The notes under the pieces were generated by a model. It was not told the DNA's origin and made no database searches. It worked only from the letters and a program-made list of their open reading frames with translations. From NCBI RefSeq assembly GCF_900608595.1, contig NZ_UWYY01000019.1, positions 91,927-155,926 of the forward strand: a DNA stretch of 64,000 nucleotides, read 5' to 3'. Position numbers and translations under genes: made by a program. Positions 42,440 through 49,322 of the stretch are shown here, one piece after another (the first letter of the stretch is position 1; the number at the start of each line of letters is the position of its first letter). The stretch comes from Promicromonospora panici (GTDB lineage Bacteria > Actinomycetota > Actinomycetes > Actinomycetales > Cellulomonadaceae).

Positions 42440-43699
42440 TCAGGCTGCGCCGAGATGACCGAGAGCTACCACGTGGATGCCGTCGGGGCGGGTGTAGCTG
42501 GTGTTGCCGGCAGTGAGGATGTTAAGTGAGGCGAGTTGGTCCGCGCGCTTCTCGGAGACCTTGGCTGCGAGAGCGGTCAGATTGTGAGCGGCGAGCTCGA
42601 TGTTCTTGGAGCCGCCCATCTTCACCTCGAATGCGGCCCAGCGACCGTCGTCGAGCTCGACTATCGCGTCGACCTCCAGACCAACCTCGTCGCGGTAGTG
42701 GTACACGGAGCCATCGAGCTGCTGCGCGTAGACCCGCAGGTCGCGGATGCAAAGGGATTCGAACAACAAGCCCAGAGTATTGAGGTCGTTGAGGAGCGCT
42801 CCTCGGCTCGCCCTCATAGCGGCGGCCGCGAGCGACGGGTCGACAAAGTGCCACTTGGGGTGGGTGCGTAGCCGAACTTTGGAGCGCAGGTGTGTTGCCC
42901 AAGCTGGTTGTTCCTCGACGACGAAGACCCTCGTCAGGGCGTCGAGGTACTTGCGGACCGTCGGGGCAGAGACCTCCGTGTCCGGCTCTCCGATCTCGGA
43001 CTCCTTGCTGAGTTTCGCCGCGGATATCTCTGTTGAAACGTTGCGCGCCAATGCGCGGATGAGGGCCCGCATGCGCATCGGATCGGCTCGAAGATCGGCA
43101 TTGGGCAGGTCGACACGAGCGACATCGTCCAGATAACTTCTGAGGTACTCCTGGGCCGAACGATTGGGCTGTGCAACGAGGGCGGGCCAGCCGCCGCGCA
43201 CCAGAAGGTCGGTGTAGTCCTCGACGGTGGGGCCGCCGATCCCGCCGATCGTTGTGCTACTGAACAGGTCCGCGAGAGTGAGGGTTTCCGTGCTCTCGCC
43301 GCTCTCAGCCAACGTCATGGGGCGGAGAGTTACACGGCGGAATCGACCGGCGCCGCTGTGGCGCGTGATGTCATCGGCTGGCGTAGCAGAGCCGGTCAGG
43401 ATGAACTGACCCGGGATTGCGCGCTCGTCGACCTCGTGGCGGACGGCGTTCCAGAGCGTTGGTGCGAGCTGCCACTCGTCAAGCAGCCGTGGGGTCTTGC
43501 CCGTGAGGACAGTGCTAGGTGACGTCTCGGCCAGAGCGGCAAGCTCAGGAGTCGAGTCTAGGCGGATGCTGCTGGCGGACATCTGCAGACCCGTCGTGGT
43601 CTTGCCTGCTGCACGTGGGCCCTGGATGATGACGGCGCCAAAGGTGTCCAGGGCGCCTTGGACGATCTGGTCGACGATTCGCCCTCTGTAGCCGTTCAC
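42440..43699 (-). CDS. AAA family ATPase with DUF4143 domain
   Basis: 419-residue AAA+/DUF4143 ATPase. Walker A GPRAAGKTTTGLQM is at residues ~27-40. A Walker B-like LLDEWQLAP and sensor ILTGSATPADD follow. The C-terminal DUF4143 region (residues ~205-385) includes VRKYLDALTRVFVVEEQPAW, FVDPSLAAAAM and a restriction-endonuclease-like EVDAIVELDDGRWAAFEVKMG. These ATPases are widespread and horizontally mobile with no firm function. The gene is visibly lower in GC than its neighbours. Four 23-bp iterons lie 12-93 bp upstream of its GTG start. Confidence 0.9.
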   Translation of the reverse strand: MNGYRGRIVDQIVQGALDTFGAVIIQGPRAAGKTTTGLQMSASSIRLDSTPELAALAETSPSTVLTGKTPRLLDEWQLAPTLWNAVRHEVDERAIPGQFILTGSATPADDITRHSGAGRFRRVTLRPMTLAESGESTETLTLADLFSSTTIGGIGGPTVEDYTDLLVRGGWPALVAQPNRSAQEYLRSYLDDVARVDLPNADLRADPMRMRALIRALARNVSTEISAAKLSKESEIGEPDTEVSAPTVRKYLDALTRVFVVEEQPAWATHLRSKVRLRTHPKWHFVDPSLAAAAMRASRGALLNDLNTLGLLFESLCIRDLRVYAQQLDGSVYHYRDEVGLEVDAIVELDDGRWAAFEVKMGGSKNIELAAHNLTALAAKVSEKRADQLASLNILTAGNTSYTRPDGIHVVALGHLGAA

Positions 43700-43710
43700 C
43701 GGACCACGTT

Positions 43711-43792
43711 ATCACTTTTGCGAGAATCTCAACATCACTTTTGCGATCGTTTCGACAGCACTTTTGCGATGATCTCAGTGTCGCTTCTGCGA
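43711..43792. repeat. Four direct iterons with exact 23-bp period
   Basis: Cores ATCACTTTTGCGA (43711), ATCACTTTTGCGA (43734), AGCACTTTTGCGA (43757) and GTCGCTTCTGCGA (43780) repeat every 23 bp. The 10-bp spacers are partly conserved (TNATCTCAAC-like). On the ATPase strand the core reads TCGCAAAAGTGAT. The array ends 12 bp before the ATPase start and overlaps its probable promoter. Function unknown; operator iterons are the simplest reading. Confidence 0.88.
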
Positions 43793-43873
43793 GCGAACCA
43801 CGTCACTGGGCGGCTGTGGCTCTCGACTGGCGTCGGTCGATCTGATCGGCCTGGCAGCGACACGAGCGTCGCG

Positions 43874-44380
43874 TCACGCCCCCTCGGCAAACCCCGCCTG
43901 GCGCCACACCTCGTACACCGCTATCGACGCCGCGTTCGTCAGGTTGAGCGACCGGCGCCCGGGCAGCATCGGGATTCGCAGCTCGTCGGTGACCCTCGGG
44001 TGCGCGAGCGCCTCTGGCGGCAGGCCGGTGGGCTCGGGCCCGAACAGCAGGATGTCGCCCGGCCGGTACGCGACGTCGGTGTAGCGGGTGGTGGCCCGGG
44101 TGGTGAACGCGAAGACGCGGGCCTCCGGCAGGGCGTCGAGGACCGCGTCGAGCGAGGGGTGCACGTCCATCACGGCGAGGTCGTGGTAGTCGAGGCCCGC
44201 GCGCTTGAGCTTGGCCTCCGACAGGTCGAAGCCCAGCGGCTCCACCAGGTGCAGCCGCGCGCCCGTGACGGCCGCGAGCCGGATCGCAGAGCCGGTGTTC
44301 CCGGGGATGCGGGGCTCGAAGTACACGACGTGGGCGAGCGGGGAATCGGGCAGCGTGGGGACGTCAGGCTGGTGCGGCAC
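43874..44380 (-). CDS. trmL: tRNA (cytidine(34)-2'-O)-methyltransferase
   Basis: 168-residue SPOUT methyltransferase that 2'-O-methylates the wobble base of tRNA-Leu isoacceptors, using S-adenosylmethionine. The three family motifs are present: PGNTGSAIRLAAVTGARLHL, LLFGPEPTGLP and the knot segment IPMLPGRRSLNLTNAASIAVYE. Length fits the family (about 155-170). GTG 44380 begins a short non-conserved tail before HVVYFEPRIPG. A longer in-frame start would run into the upstream hairpin. Confidence 0.92.
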   Translation of the reverse strand: MPHQPDVPTLPDSPLAHVVYFEPRIPGNTGSAIRLAAVTGARLHLVEPLGFDLSEAKLKRAGLDYHDLAVMDVHPSLDAVLDALPEARVFAFTTRATTRYTDVAYRPGDILLFGPEPTGLPPEALAHPRVTDELRIPMLPGRRSLNLTNAASIAVYEVWRQAGFAEGA

Positions 44381-44393
44381 GGGTCCATTCTCG

Positions 44394-44430
44394 CTGCCCG
44401 ACGGCGGAGCGTGGTCCCGCCGTCGGGCAG
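44394..44430. terminator. Hairpin between truncated qor and trmL
   Basis: CTGCCCGACGGCGG (44394-44407) pairs perfectly with CCGCCGTCGGGCAG (44417-44430) around a 9-nt loop. It lies downstream of the quinone oxidoreductase remnant on the minus strand and upstream of trmL. Confidence 0.7.
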
Positions 44431-44458
44431 CCGGCATCGGCCTGCGGCGGAGCCGCCG

Positions 44459-45142
44459 TCAGACCAGCAGCAGCGACTTGCCCACGGTGGCGCGCTCGGC
44501 GAGCGAGGCGTGGGCAGCCGCGGCGTCGGCCAGAGGGAACGTCGCCCCGATCGCCGGGCGGATCCGCCCCGCCGCCCCGAGGCCCAGCACCCGTTCGAGC
44601 AGCGTCCGGACGAGCTCGGGGTCGGGTGTCCCGTCTGCCAGCTCGTTGATCACCTCGATCTGCCGCTGCTCGGCGACCTCCGGGTCGATCTCGGTGAACC
44701 GCCCGCCCGAGGTGCCGTAGGTGACGAAGCGCCCGCCGTCGGCCACCGTCTCGAAGACCTGTTCCCCCAGCGCGGCGCCCGCCCCGTCCAGCGCCAGCTC
44801 GACGCCGTTCCCGCCGGTGGCCTCGCGTACCCGGTCGACCCAGCCCTCCTCGGAATAGTCGACGGCGACCTCCGCACCCAGCTCGCGTACGAGGCGCAGC
44901 TTGGGCTCGCCTCGGGCGGCCGCGATGACGCGAGCGCCGGCGTCGCGCAGGATCTGGACCGCCAATGACCCGGCTCCGCCCGCGGCGGCCGCCACCAGGA
45001 CCCACGGCCGCCCATCGCCCGCTGGCGCGTGCCGGGCCGGCCGCAGTGCGGTGACGCCGTCGGTCACGAGTGCCGCGGCCTCGCGCAGGCCCAGTCCGTC
45101 CGGCACCGGGACCGGCCCATGCGGCCGGCGTCCTTCGGCCAC
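44459..45142 (-). pseudogene. N-terminally truncated quinone oxidoreductase (MDR family)
   Basis: 227 residues correspond only to the C-terminal two thirds of a zeta-crystallin-like quinone oxidoreductase. VPVPDGLGLREAAALVTDGVTAL is normally found about 115 residues into the protein. The Rossmann motif VAAAAGGAGSLAVQILRDAGARV follows. The whole GroES-like substrate domain is missing, and the 71 bp between this frame and the divergent trpS leader cannot encode it. A MerR-type promoter abuts the GTG directly, as if a deletion joined promoter to mid-gene. Catalytic activity is doubtful. Confidence 0.7.
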
Positions 45143-45149
45143 GTTAGAA

Positions 45150-45167
45150 CCTCAACCAAAGTTGAGG
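45150..45167. promoter_or_regulatory. MerR-type operator (box 2)
   Basis: CCTCAACCAAAGTTGAGG shares its 7-bp arms exactly with the box at 41496. On the minus strand it sits in a promoter with TTGCCC, a 19-bp spacer and TAACGT, the MerR-family arrangement, reading into the truncated oxidoreductase. Confidence 0.72.
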
Positions 45168-45177
45168 GCAAGACGTC

Positions 45178-45206
45178 TTGCCCACCACCGTGCGTCCGCA
45201 TAGCCT
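45178..45206 (+). promoter_or_regulatory. Candidate trpS promoter
   Basis: TTGCCC (45178-45183) and TAGCCT (45201-45206) are spaced by 17 bp. The predicted start point is within a base or two of the leader ATG at 45214, so the leader peptide message may be leaderless. Confidence 0.5.
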
Positions 45207-45213
45207 GGGCGCC

Positions 45214-45258
45214 ATGACACACGGGCTGAACTGGTGGCGGCTGCACTCGCAGCCGTGA
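45214..45258 (+). CDS. trpS leader peptide (MTHGLNWWRLHSQP)
   Basis: A 14-codon reading frame with two adjacent Trp codons at 45232-45237, followed by TGA. The Trp pair lies just before a hairpin CGGCTGC-ACTC-GCAGCCG (45238-45255), the expected position of the 1:2 pause structure in ribosome-mediated attenuation. A terminator-like hairpin follows at 45280 and trpS starts at 45364. Too short to be found by length criteria; the tandem Trp codons in this context are the evidence. Confidence 0.8.
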   Translation: MTHGLNWWRLHSQP

Positions 45259-45279
45259 CCTGACGCGCCCACCCGCACA

Positions 45280-45314
45280 GAAGTCCCGAGCTGCTCGCCG
45301 CAGCCCGGGACTTC
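45280..45314 (+). terminator. Attenuator hairpin of trpS
   Basis: GAAGTCCCG (45280-45288) pairs with CGGGACTTC (45306-45314), with an inner GCTGC/GCAGC stem. TTTGTG follows. The competing antiterminator can form because GCAGC of the leader stem (45249-45253) is also complementary to GCTGC at 45290-45294. Confidence 0.78.
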
Positions 45315-45363
45315 TTTGTGCCCGACGTCGTGCGCGGGCGGCTCCCTGACCAAGGAGACCCAC

Positions 45364-46497
45364 ATGTCCGTCACCACCACGCCCGAGGCGACCACCCCGC
45401 CGTCGTCCACCCCTCGGCAGGTGCGCAGCACCACCCGCTCCGTCGCCGCGGCCCGCGAACGCACCGCGGTCCTGGAGGACCTGATCGCCCGGAACCCGGG
45501 GGAGTACCGCGTCCTGACCGGAGACCGCCCCACGGGGGCGCTGCACCTCGGCCACCTGCTCGGGACGGTCGCCAACCGCGTGCGCCTGCAGGACCTGGGC
45601 GTCGAGGTGTTCCTGATCGTCGCCGACTACCAGGTCATCACCGACCGGGACGACACCGGCGACCTGCCCGCCACCGTCCGCGAGGTGCTGCTCGACTACC
45701 TCGCGGCCGGCCTGGACCCCGAGCGCAGCACCGTGTTCACGCACTCGGCGGTGCCCGCGCTGAACCAGCTCCTGCTGCCGTTCCTCTCGCTGGTCACCGT
45801 CGCCGAGCTGGAGCGCAACCCGACCGTGAAGGCCGAGGCGGAGGCTGCCCTGCTGCGGCAGGAGCGCGGCATCTCCGGCCTCCTGTTCACCTACCCGGTG
45901 CACCAGGCCGCCGACATCCTGTTCTGCCACGGCAACCTCGTGCCGGTGGGCGTGGACCAGCTGCCGCACCTGGAGATCACCCGCACCGTGGCCCGGCGGT
46001 TCAACCAGCGGTACGCGGCCGCGCAGCCGTACTTCCCCGAGCCGGACGCGCTCATCGCGCCCTCGACCACCGTCCTCGGCGACGACGGCCGCCGGATGTC
46101 CAAGTCGCGGGGCAACGCGCTCGAGCTGCGCGCCTCCGAGGACGAGACCGCGGCGTTCTTCAAGCGGGCCAGGACCGACGCCGACCGCGTGATCACCTAC
46201 GAGCCCGAACGGCGGCCCGAGATCGCGAACCTGCTCCAGATCGGCGCGTACTTCACCGGGACGTCGCCGGAGGCGCTCGCCGACGAGGTGGGCGCCGCCG
46301 GCGCGGGCCGGCTCAAGGCGGTGGTTACCGAGGCGGTCGTGGAGGGCCTGCGCCCCCTCCGTGCCCGACGGCGGGAGCTCGCCTCCGCCGGGCCCCAGCA
46401 CCTCGCGGAGGTGCTCGCCCGGGGCAACGCCCGGGCGAACGAGATAGCGGACCGCACCCTGGACGACGTCCGCGGGCTGATGGGGATGCGGTACTGA
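45364..46497 (+). CDS. trpS: Tryptophanyl-tRNA synthetase
   Basis: 377-residue class I synthetase that charges tRNA-Trp. The HIGH equivalent HLGH is at residues 61-64 and the KMSKS equivalent RMSKS at 244-248. VDQLPHLEITRTVARRFN and LLFTYPVHQAADILF are conserved in TrpRS. An N-terminal tail of about 30 residues is Thr/Pro-rich and variable. ATG 45364 has AAGGAGACCCAC upstream. The Trp-Trp leader and attenuator indicate induction when charged tRNA-Trp is scarce, as described for the inducible indolmycin-resistant synthetase of Streptomyces. It may be an auxiliary rather than the only TrpRS. Confidence 0.93.
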   Translation: MSVTTTPEATTPPSSTPRQVRSTTRSVAAARERTAVLEDLIARNPGEYRVLTGDRPTGALHLGHLLGTVANRVRLQDLGVEVFLIVADYQVITDRDDTGDLPATVREVLLDYLAAGLDPERSTVFTHSAVPALNQLLLPFLSLVTVAELERNPTVKAEAEAALLRQERGISGLLFTYPVHQAADILFCHGNLVPVGVDQLPHLEITRTVARRFNQRYAAAQPYFPEPDALIAPSTTVLGDDGRRMSKSRGNALELRASEDETAAFFKRARTDADRVITYEPERRPEIANLLQIGAYFTGTSPEALADEVGAAGAGRLKAVVTEAVVEGLRPLRARRRELASAGPQHLAEVLARGNARANEIADRTLDDVRGLMGMRY

Positions 46498-46603
46498 GCG
46501 CTCGGAAGGTGCCGGGTGGCCGTACCCGGGAGGGGTCCCGGGTGGCCGTACCTACCGTGAGCCCGCGTGCAGACGGCACGCGTGTCGATCGAGGAGGCCA
46601 GAC

Positions 46604-47086
46604 ATGATCACCGCACTTCGGAGGCCCTGGGGCAAGCGCGCCATGGCGTTGGTCACGGCAGTCACCCTGGCGCTGCCCGTCGCCGGTGCCGCGGCGGTTC
46701 CGGCGACCGCGGCACCGGCGCCGACCGTGGCGGCCGCGCCGGAAGCGCCAGCCGCGCCGACGGGAATCGGCTGTGGCGAGCGCATAGTCCACAAGGGCAT
46801 CCACGCGGGCGGCCGCAGGGTCGCCTGGCTGGACGTCTACTACAACCGCAGCACCGACGCCAAGTGCGCGGTGACGGTGCACACCGGCCCGAGCTGGGGA
46901 GTGACTGCCAACACGGCGGTGCGCATGACAAGCGGCCGCCTCATGTCCGGGACGAGCGGTACCTATGCCTACCGGACTGACAGGGTGGTGTTCAGCAACG
47001 TCGACGGAGTGTGTGTCGCGGCGCAGGGCGGCATCTACTGGCGGGGTGACTGGCGCACGACCACTGTCCGGGGCCTCTGCGGCTGA
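46604..47086 (+). CDS. Secreted small protein, spore-associated protein A-like layout
   Basis: 160-residue exported protein. The signal peptide spans residues ~8-37 (RPWGKRAMALVTAVTLALPV), followed by an Ala/Pro-rich stretch, giving a mature domain of about 105 residues. Four cysteines (GCGERIV, AKCAV, GVCVAA, GLCG) could form two disulfides. The order CG-YY-C-SGTY-CV-W-CG recalls actinobacterial spore-associated protein A precursors, but similarity is loose. ATG 46604 has GAGGAGG upstream. Function unknown. Confidence 0.6.
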   Translation: MITALRRPWGKRAMALVTAVTLALPVAGAAAVPATAAPAPTVAAAPEAPAAPTGIGCGERIVHKGIHAGGRRVAWLDVYYNRSTDAKCAVTVHTGPSWGVTANTAVRMTSGRLMSGTSGTYAYRTDRVVFSNVDGVCVAAQGGIYWRGDWRTTTVRGLCG

Positions 47087-47100
47087 TCGGGCAAGGAGAA

Positions 47101-47136
47101 TCCCCGGCCGGGATGCCTCAATAACCCGGCCGGGGA
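47101..47136. terminator. Hairpin after secreted protein gene
   Basis: TCCCCGGCCGGG (47101-47112) and CCCGGCCGGGGA (47125-47136) form a perfect 12-bp stem with a 12-nt loop, 14 bp past the stop codon. Confidence 0.8.
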
Positions 47137-47157
47137 AGGAAACCTGTTCGGACGGCC

Positions 47158-47197
47158 GACGGCGCGACGGGTAGCCACCCGATTCAGTCGCGCCGTC
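47158..47197. terminator. Hairpin after pckG
   Basis: GACGGCGCGAC (47158-47168) and GTCGCGCCGTC (47187-47197) form a perfect 11-bp stem just beyond the pckG stop (minus strand). With the hairpin at 47101 this gives one terminator per convergent gene. Confidence 0.7.
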
Positions 47198-47209
47198 CGC
47201 CGCCCGAAG

Positions 47210-49129
47210 TCAGCGGGCCAGGCGCTCCTTGAGAGCGTCCAGCTGGGCGCGCAGCGCGGCCGGCGTGTGGTCACCGAACCGCGCGAAGAACTCCTCGGTC
47301 AGTTCTGCCTCGGCCAGCCACGGCTTGGCAGGGACGTCGAAGAGGGCCGCCAGGTCGGCGTCCGACACCTCGATGCCGTCCAGGTTGAGGCTGCCCGGCG
47401 CGGGCAGGCTGCCCACCGGGGAGACCACGGAGGCGTCGGGCCGCAGGCCGCGCCCGGCCTCGACCTGGCCGACGATCCACTCGATGACGCGCGAGTTCTC
47501 GCCGAAGCCCGGCCACAGGAAGCGGCCGTCCTCACCCTTGCGGAACCAGTTGACCTGGAAGATCCGCGGGCGCTTCGACTCCTCGATGCCCGCGCCGACC
47601 TCCAGCCAGTGCGCCCAGTGGTCGGCCATGTTGTAGCCGCAGAACGGGAGCATCGCGAACGGGTCGCGGCGCAGCTCGCCGAGCGCGCCCTCGGCGGCGG
47701 CCGTGCGCTCCGAGGAGATGGTGGCGCCCATGAACACGCCGTGCTCCCAGCCGAGCGACTGCGCCACGAGCGGCACGTTCGTGGCGCGGCGGCCGCCGAA
47801 CACGATGGCGTCGACGGGCACGCCGGCCGGGTCCTCCCAGGTGTCCGCGATGGTGGGGCACTGGGCGGCGGACACCGTGAAGCGGGAGTTCGGGTGGGCC
47901 GCCGGCCGCTCGTCGGCGTCGGCGGGCGTCCAGTCGTTGCCCTGCCAGTCGATCAGGTGCTCCGGTGCCTCGGGCGTCAGGCCCTCCCACCACACGTCGC
48001 CGTCGTCCGTCAGGGCGACGTTCGTGAAGATGGTGTCGCGGTCGAAGGTCGCCACGGCGGTCGGGTTGGTGTCGATGCCGGTGCCCGGCGCGACGCCGAA
48101 GAAGCCCGCCTCGGGGTTGATCGCGCGCAGCGTGCCGTCGGGACCGGGGCGCATCCACACGATGTCGTCACCCAGGGTCTCCACCTTCCAGCCCGGGATG
48201 GTGGGCTGGAGCATCGCGAGGTTCGTCTTGCCGCAGGCGCTTGGGAAGGCGGCGGCCAGGTGATACTGGCGCTGCTCGGGCGACGTGATGCGGATGAGCA
48301 GCATGTGCTCGGCGAGCCAGCCCTCGTCGCGCGCCATCGCCGAGGCGATCCGCAGCGCGAAGCACTTCTTGCCCAGCAGGGCGTTGCCGCCGTAGCCGGA
48401 ACCGTACGACCAGATCTCGCGGGTCTCCGGGAACTGCACGATGTACTTGGTGTCGCTGCACGGCCAGGCGACGTCGGACTCGCCCTCGGCGAGGGGTGCG
48501 CCCACCGAGTGCACGGCGGGGACCCACTGCTGCCCGGCGCGGATCAGCTTCAGGATCTCGCCCGAGACGCGCGTCATGACGTGCATCGAGACGACGACGT
48601 ACGGCGAGTCGGTGATCTCGATGCCCACCTGCGAGATCGGGCCGCCGACCGGGCCCATCGAGAACGGCACCACGTACATGGTGCGGCCCTTCATCGAGCC
48701 CTGGAAGACGCCCTTCAGCTCGGTGCGCATCTCGTCCGGCGCCACCCAGTTGTTGGTGGGGCCGGCGTCGTCCTCGTCCTGCGAGCAGATGAAGGTGCGC
48801 GACTCGACGCGGGCGACGTCGGCCGGGTTGGAGCGGGCCAGGTACGAGCCCGGGCGCTTCTCCTGGTTCAGCTCGACGAGCGTGCCGGCGGCCAGCATCT
48901 GGTCGATGAGGCCCTGCTTCTCCTCCGCGGAGCCGTCGCACCAGACGATCTCGTCGGGCTGCGTGAGCTCGGCGACGCTCGCCACCCAGGCGTGCACGTC
49001 CTGCTCGCCGACCGGAGGCAGGGTGTGCGCCGCCGCCTCGGACGAGGAGGCGGAGCCCTGGTCGGTCGTCATGTCGGAGACGAGCTCGGCGACGAGCCGG
49101 GTTCGGCGGGGGTTCGCGAGGACGGACAT
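47210..49129 (-). CDS. pckG: Phosphoenolpyruvate carboxykinase (GTP)
   Basis: 639-residue GTP-dependent PEPCK converting oxaloacetate to PEP in gluconeogenesis. FPSACGKTNLAML is the P-loop with the hyper-reactive cysteine. RTMYVVPFSMGPVGGPISQVGIEITDSPYVVVSM, EGWLAEHMLLIRITSPEQRQYHLAAAFPSACGK-type kinase motifs and NWFRKGEDGRFLWPGFGENSRV are diagnostic (quoted in parts). ATG 49129 has GGAGCGCAC upstream; ATG 49072 lacks a ribosome site. It is divergent from a RamB-type regulator of acetate and gluconeogenic metabolism, which may control it. Confidence 0.93.
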   Translation of the reverse strand: MSVLANPRRTRLVAELVSDMTTDQGSASSSEAAAHTLPPVGEQDVHAWVASVAELTQPDEIVWCDGSAEEKQGLIDQMLAAGTLVELNQEKRPGSYLARSNPADVARVESRTFICSQDEDDAGPTNNWVAPDEMRTELKGVFQGSMKGRTMYVVPFSMGPVGGPISQVGIEITDSPYVVVSMHVMTRVSGEILKLIRAGQQWVPAVHSVGAPLAEGESDVAWPCSDTKYIVQFPETREIWSYGSGYGGNALLGKKCFALRIASAMARDEGWLAEHMLLIRITSPEQRQYHLAAAFPSACGKTNLAMLQPTIPGWKVETLGDDIVWMRPGPDGTLRAINPEAGFFGVAPGTGIDTNPTAVATFDRDTIFTNVALTDDGDVWWEGLTPEAPEHLIDWQGNDWTPADADERPAAHPNSRFTVSAAQCPTIADTWEDPAGVPVDAIVFGGRRATNVPLVAQSLGWEHGVFMGATISSERTAAAEGALGELRRDPFAMLPFCGYNMADHWAHWLEVGAGIEESKRPRIFQVNWFRKGEDGRFLWPGFGENSRVIEWIVGQVEAGRGLRPDASVVSPVGSLPAPGSLNLDGIEVSDADLAALFDVPAKPWLAEAELTEEFFARFGDHTPAALRAQLDALKERLAR

Positions 49130-49234
49130 GTGCGCTCCGATCGTCATGCGGCTGGCCACGGTGGCGGGCTTGTTTCCACTCTTGTGTGCGGATCCGCGCG
49201 AATTCCAGTCTTCGGGCTGTCAAGAATCACCGAT

Positions 49235-49251
49235 CTTCACGTAGTGTGAAG
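49235..49251. promoter_or_regulatory. Inverted repeat in pckG-ramB promoter region
   Basis: CTTCAC-GTAGT-GTGAAG is a perfect 6-bp inverted repeat with a 5-bp spacer between the divergent starts. It is a candidate regulator site. It does not match the RamB motif I know from Corynebacterium. Confidence 0.4.
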
Positions 49252-49322
49252 GAGCGGAATCCTGTTGGTCTGTCCCGGGTGTCTCCGGGTGACCGCCATC
49301 ACACGACTGGACGGAGAACGAC

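Noticed and set aside
42440..43699. Transposase or insertion sequence
   Set aside because: Despite the lower GC, the product is an AAA/DUF4143 ATPase. No terminal inverted repeats or target duplications flank it.
43711..43792. CRISPR-like array
   Set aside because: The repeats are only 13 bp with partly conserved 10-bp spacers and a 23-bp period. There are no cas genes and no unique spacers, so iterons fit better.
47267..49249. Plus-strand frame of 660 codons over pckG
   Set aside because: PEP carboxykinase motifs are unmistakable on the minus strand and the plus frame is a shadow.
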